Source: Halorientalis sp. (GTDB lineage Archaea > Halobacteriota > Halobacteria > Halobacteriales > Haloarculaceae). Taken from it: a DNA stretch of 45,136 nucleotides. Below are positions 42,039 to 45,136 of the stretch, in pieces. Below the pieces are notes generated by a model. The model worked only from the letters and a program-made list of their open reading frames with translations, searched no databases and was not told the origin of the DNA. Position 1 is the stretch's first letter. Each line of letters starts with the position of its first letter. The position numbers were made by a program, and so were the translations under genes. The stretch covers positions 1-45,136 of the forward strand of contig NZ_JAQCNH010000121.1 of assembly GCF_028275115.1 (NCBI RefSeq). The letters are read 5' to 3'.

Positions 42039-42782
42039 ATGAAGGTCCGTCTACTCGAAGCCACCGAGGACCCCGAGGAGCTCATCTGCAACGCAGCTCG
42101 CAACGACTACATGACGGAGTTCGTCGGCGAGACGCCGTTCGACGAGGTCATGGCGTCTATCGACGGCGAGTCGCTCGAGACCAAGCAAGAGACACTGATC
42201 GGCCACCTGCTCGACCACGGCCACTTCGGCCCCTTCGAACACCCACAGGCCACCTTCGCAGTCGAAGGCGTCAGCCGCTCCTGTATGGCACAGATCACCC
42301 GACATAGGCACGTTTCGTTCGACGTGCAATCGATGCGGTACGTCTCCTTCGACGAGGTCGATCCGGACGAGGTGCGCGACGGCGAGATGGTCGTCACCCC
42401 ACCGTCGGCGACCGACCCCGACTGGGTGGGTCGCAATCAGCAAAGCGGGTCCGTCGGCGAGGAGACAGCCGAGAAGCGCGAAACACTGTTCCAGGACGCG
42501 GTCGCCGACGCGGTCGAATCCTACCAGGAACTGCTCGACCTCGGGATGCCGCCCGAGGACGCACGGTTCGTCCTGCCCATCGGCACCGAGGTCAACATGG
42601 TCATGTCGATGAACGTCCGGATGCTGATGCACGTGGCGGACATGCGAGCGGCGGCGGATGCCCAGTGGGAGATACGGCAGATGACCGAAGAGATACTCGA
42701 CCTCGCGGCCGAGTGGTGTCCACTTACATTCGAGCACTACGACGAACACATGAAAAGCCGGAAGAACCGGCTGGCACCCTGA
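42039..42782 (+). CDS. thyX: Flavin-dependent thymidylate synthase ThyX
   Basis: It methylates dUMP to dTMP using FAD and methylene-tetrahydrofolate. The ThyX signature RHRHVSFDVQSMRY (RHRxxSx4SxRY) is at residues 88-101. ELLDLGMPPEDARFVLPIGTEVNMVMSMNVRMLMHV is the conserved C-terminal part, with active-site Arg and Asn. The length of 247 residues is standard. ATTTATG at 42009-42015 is about 27 bases upstream of the ATG, so the mRNA is likely leaderless. It is a single gene. Confidence 0.97.
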   Translation: MKVRLLEATEDPEELICNAARNDYMTEFVGETPFDEVMASIDGESLETKQETLIGHLLDHGHFGPFEHPQATFAVEGVSRSCMAQITRHRHVSFDVQSMRYVSFDEVDPDEVRDGEMVVTPPSATDPDWVGRNQQSGSVGEETAEKRETLFQDAVADAVESYQELLDLGMPPEDARFVLPIGTEVNMVMSMNVRMLMHVADMRAAADAQWEIRQMTEEILDLAAEWCPLTFEHYDEHMKSRKNRLAP

Positions 42783-42884
42783 GAGGCCCCCGGTCCTGGC
42801 GGACGCCCGATTCCACCAGCCAACCACCCGAAAGCGGGGGTTCGAGCGACGGGCCCACGGCAACGAAATGTGGCAGACGCAGTG

Positions 42885-42906
42885 TTTTTATGAACTCCCG
42901 GGGTTC
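42885..42906 (+). promoter_or_regulatory. TATA box and palindrome before the membrane HTH gene
   Basis: TTTTTAT (42885-42891) is about 31 bases before the ATG at 42919. Directly after it GAACTCCCGGGGTTC (42892-42906) is a nearly perfect palindrome, a possible operator for autoregulation. Confidence 0.45.
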
Positions 42907-42918
42907 TTGTCCCACTAG

Positions 42919-44133
42919 ATGTCTCGTCCGCTCTCGCTCGCTTTCGCCTGTATCCTGCTCGTCGGTGTAGCCTTGGGACAGGGCGCGGTCGGCGGTGCCC
43001 TGGGGGAAGGGGGGGCAACCGGCGTCGACAGTGCCGCGACGCAGGCCGACGAAGAGGGGGCGCTCGCGACGCCACAGCAGTTCGAGTCGACGCGGTTCGT
43101 CGTCACGGTGTACGCGAACGGCTCCGCACGGTGGACGTTCAAGCATTTCACCGGCGGCCCGCTGAACAACAGCGAGCGCCAGCAGTTCCGTGACTACGCC
43201 GACACCTTCGAGACGCGGGAGACCGACCTCTGGGTGAGTTTTCGGAACAGTGCACGGGCTCTGACCGCCGCCGGGGGTGGCACGACCGGCCGAAACATGT
43301 CCGCAGAACGGTTCTCTCGGATGGCCAGACTGAATCCACAGGGTAACAGCGGCGTCGTCGAAATGTCGTTCCTGTGGACGAACTTCACACAGATGTCCGG
43401 TGATGGCGTGATGGTCGGTGACGTATTCCAGGGGGAGTTCTACGTCGGCGAGAACCAGCGGCTCGTCTTCCAGGCTGGTCCGGGACTGTCGCTACTGCCG
43501 GATCGGAGTGCTCCAGAGCCGGACAGCACGACCAGCAGAGAAACCGGTGCTAGCGTCAGCTGGGTCGGTCCGCAGTCGTTCACCGACGACAATCCGAGGG
43601 TCGTGTTCACGACTGGCGCTCCCGGTGCGCTCGGTGACGGTGGCGACGTCGCGACCACCACAGGCAACCCGGCTCAGGTCTCGAACGACGGCGGCGGGTT
43701 CTCGCCGATGTTCCTCGTCGCCGTCCTCGTAATCGCAGTCGGTGTCGGGGCAGGTATCGCCTGGCGGACCGAGATGTTCGGGTCGACGGCGACCGAACCG
43801 GAAGACACTGAGGACTCAGGTGCCGGAGCGACGGCCGATACCGCCACCGACGACGCGTCAGCGGCCGAATCGGAGCAGGAGTCGCCGGTTCCCGGGGAGG
43901 AGTTGCTGACCGACGAAGACCGAGTCATCTCACTGCTCGAGGACAACGGCGGACGGATGAGACAGGCCAATATCGTCGACGAGACCGGTTGGTCGAAGTC
44001 GAAAGTGAGCATGCTCCTCTCGGACATGGAAGACGACGAACACATTAGCAAGTTGCGAGTCGGCCGCGAGAACATCATCAGTCTCAAAGGACACGAACCG
44101 GACGCGGCTGGCTCGCCGTTCGACGACGAGTGA
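42919..44133 (+). CDS. Membrane-anchored protein with C-terminal winged-helix domain
   Basis: This 404-residue putative transmembrane regulator has a signal peptide (residues 1-25), an extracellular domain of about 230 residues rich in beta strands with several sequons (NGS, NNS, NMS, NFT), a membrane segment near 263-282 and an acidic linker. The cytoplasmic winged-helix domain (about 333-390) reads VISLLEDNGGRMRQANIVDE, then TGWSKSKVSMLLSDME, and a wing (KLRVGRENIISLK). Haloarchaea have several such proteins, thought to pass an outside signal to DNA. Target and signal are unknown. Confidence 0.85.
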   Translation: MSRPLSLAFACILLVGVALGQGAVGGALGEGGATGVDSAATQADEEGALATPQQFESTRFVVTVYANGSARWTFKHFTGGPLNNSERQQFRDYADTFETRETDLWVSFRNSARALTAAGGGTTGRNMSAERFSRMARLNPQGNSGVVEMSFLWTNFTQMSGDGVMVGDVFQGEFYVGENQRLVFQAGPGLSLLPDRSAPEPDSTTSRETGASVSWVGPQSFTDDNPRVVFTTGAPGALGDGGDVATTTGNPAQVSNDGGGFSPMFLVAVLVIAVGVGAGIAWRTEMFGSTATEPEDTEDSGAGATADTATDDASAAESEQESPVPGEELLTDEDRVISLLEDNGGRMRQANIVDETGWSKSKVSMLLSDMEDDEHISKLRVGRENIISLKGHEPDAAGSPFDDE

Positions 44134-44392
44134 GTGGGTAGATACAGACCCCCGGGTTACGCGACGGCCACCCGCACGGCCCGCGCGCTCCGTCCCTGAC
44201 AACGCTGCGTGGGAGTCGGTAGCAGTGTCGTTTGGAACACGACCTGCAGGGCGCCCTCGGTGCCGGTATCGGGTGCCAGCAGGCGGATGGTACGACGAAG
44301 CACGGTGGTCTGAAAGCGGAACTGTTAAACACAACTCGCAGTTATCGTGTGACAGATACGCTGACGGCGTACGTGACGCCTGAAGCCGGTTC

Positions 44393-44467
44393 GCTCCGAT
44401 GGTGTAGTCCGGCCAATCATATTGCCCTCTCACGGCAATGACCAGGGTTCGAATCCCTGTCGGAGCA
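44393..44467 (+). tRNA. tRNA-Glu (anticodon CTC)
   Basis: The acceptor GCTCCGA pairs with TCGGAGC, with discriminator A. The anticodon stem TTGCC/GGCAA encloses CTCTCAC with anticodon CTC, and the T arm is CAGGG-TTCGAAT-CCCTG. It decodes GAG. An integrase gene follows within 235 bases, so the 3' half is a likely attachment site. The gap before the tRNA (44134-44392) contains only a GTTAAAC A/T-rich stretch. Confidence 0.95.
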
Positions 44468-44480
44468 TACAATCCCCGTT

Positions 44481-44687
44481 CCTTCCTGCGGTTTTCTGCC
44501 CTGTGACGTGGAAAACAGAACCATGGTCGAGGGCAATCATCCAAACGTCGATAGAATAGCACCGACGCCGTACGGCGATTTCCAGAGATATCTCGTTGCT
44601 AAAGGGGCAATCAACGAAACCCGATTCACGCCATCGCCTTCCTGCGATTTCCAAAGCTGCACCCAGGTAACTTGCCCGGAGGCAATC
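44481..44687. repeat. Short direct repeats between tRNA-Glu and the integrase
   Basis: CCTTCCTGCGGTTTTC (44481-44496) recurs at 44637-44652 with 14 of 16 bases alike. GCGATTTCCA occurs at 44575-44584 and 44644-44653. GGGCAATCA occurs at 44531-44539 and 44605-44613, with GGCAATC again at 44681-44687. Such repeats fit arm-type sites for integrase or excisionase, or iterons; the role is not shown. Confidence 0.4.
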
Positions 44688-44702
44688 GAGGTGGGTGCAT
44701 GA
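44523..44702 (+). CDS. Candidate small ORF coupled to the integrase
   Basis: This 59-residue frame (MVEGNHPNVDRIAPTPYGDF... ending PEAIEVGA) ends in TGA that overlaps the integrase ATG as ATGA. Codon use is less GC-biased than nearby chromosomal genes. Three Cys (SCDFQSCTQVTC) could bind metal. It may be a recombination directionality factor or leader peptide, or only chance; the frame also extends to a GTG at 44508. No similarity is recognised. Confidence 0.35.
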   Translation: MVEGNHPNVDRIAPTPYGDFQRYLVAKGAINETRFTPSPSCDFQSCTQVTCPEAIEVGA

Positions 44703-45136
44703 CCGACCTCGAAGGCATCACGGTAGTGCCCGGGCCTACCGAGGAACGACTCAACGAACGCCAGTTGGTTGACTACCGGTCCCAGCGTGAGTCCTGCCTG
44801 GACTGGTTATTGCACTTCGGCAAGAACCCAAAGAAAGCGGATGGCTACGCTCGCACGACGGTCAAGTATCGGTCCAACCGCATGGATCAGTTCTATCGGT
44901 GGGTGTGGAGCGAAGAGAACCGATACACCACGAACGTCACCCACGATCACGCCGACGCGTGGCTGCGCCACATCGCACGCCAGGACAAGTCCAACGCGCA
45001 CAAAGACAACTGCCGCAAGGCAGCGATGATGCTGTTCAAATGGCGCACGCACGAACACGGAATGGACGAGTGGAATCCCGAGCTCAGCTTCTCGACGAAC
45101 GATAGCACCGTAAATCCGCGCGACTACCTGACGTTG
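44699..45136 (+). CDS. Tyrosine recombinase/integrase, N-terminal part (cut by window end)
   Basis: The first 146 codons of a XerC/D- or phage-type integrase are present, with no stop before the window ends. The N-terminal SAM-like core-binding domain is seen: RTTVKYRSNRMDQFYRWVW, HDHADAWLRHIARQDKSN, and RKAAMMLFKWRTHEHG, typical of haloarchaeal integrases that use tRNA sites. The catalytic domain (R...HxxR...Y) lies outside. Codon use includes more A/T-ending codons (GAT, AAT, TTA) than the chromosome around, which fits an integrated element. It is very probably inserted at tRNA-Glu. Confidence 0.82.
   Translation, partial: MTDLEGITVVPGPTEERLNERQLVDYRSQRESCLDWLLHFGKNPKKADGYARTTVKYRSNRMDQFYRWVWSEENRYTTNVTHDHADAWLRHIARQDKSNAHKDNCRKAAMMLFKWRTHEHGMDEWNPELSFSTNDSTVNPRDYLTL

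Overview
The window comes from a halophilic archaeon (class Halobacteria). The evidence is high GC, very acidic proteins rich in Asp and Glu, Tat-type lipoproteins, TATA boxes about 25-30 bases upstream of start codons (leaderless mRNAs), and families almost confined to haloarchaea (HalX response regulator, DUF5785, DUF5827, DUF7344). The genus cannot be fixed from the sequence alone. Most of the window is ordinary chromosome. It has no rRNA, no CRISPR array and no intact insertion sequence.

Layout. Bases 1-13 kb hold five aromatic amino acid genes in separate small units: shikimate kinase, chorismate mutase, prephenate dehydrogenase, EPSP synthase and chorismate synthase. Between them lie a potassium channel, a TnpB relic, a carbonic anhydrase, SurE, an Rsm22-type methyltransferase, a lipoprotein and an M24 peptidase. 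Bases 13-20 kb carry a family 4 uracil-DNA glycosylase, small membrane proteins, tRNA-Ser(TGA) followed by strong palindromes, small regulators, phosphoglycerate kinase, tRNA-Thr(TGT), and an orphan substrate-binding protein with a striking promoter dyad. Bases 20-24 kb are a cell-surface group: a flippase-like membrane protein, a sulfatase-fold enzyme and a GT-B glycosyltransferase.

Bases 24-32 kb are all on the minus strand. They hold an acyl-CoA synthetase, a complete Liv-type ABC importer (F, G, M, H, K) and a crotonase that looks more like PaaG than a standard enoyl-CoA hydratase. Together they suggest import, CoA activation and isomerisation of a carboxylic, perhaps aromatic, acid. A fragment of a short-chain dehydrogenase lies next to them.

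Bases 32-44 kb carry a Gln-rich lipoprotein, photolyase, a possibly frameshifted gene, superoxide dismutase, an FMN-dependent 2-hydroxyacid oxidase, a P-loop ATPase, a signalling group (GAF histidine kinase, metallo-hydrolase, REC-HalX regulator, KaiC-like protein), ThyX and a membrane-anchored HTH protein. At 44.4 kb a tRNA-Glu(CTC) is followed at once by a tyrosine recombinase gene that runs off the end. The right edge is therefore probably the start of an integrated element, most of which lies outside the window.

I found no single unmistakable new system. The best leads are the acid import/activation module, the integrase-tRNA junction with repeats and a coupled small ORF, the nested palindromes after tRNA-Ser, and several operator-like dyads in front of regulator or transport genes.
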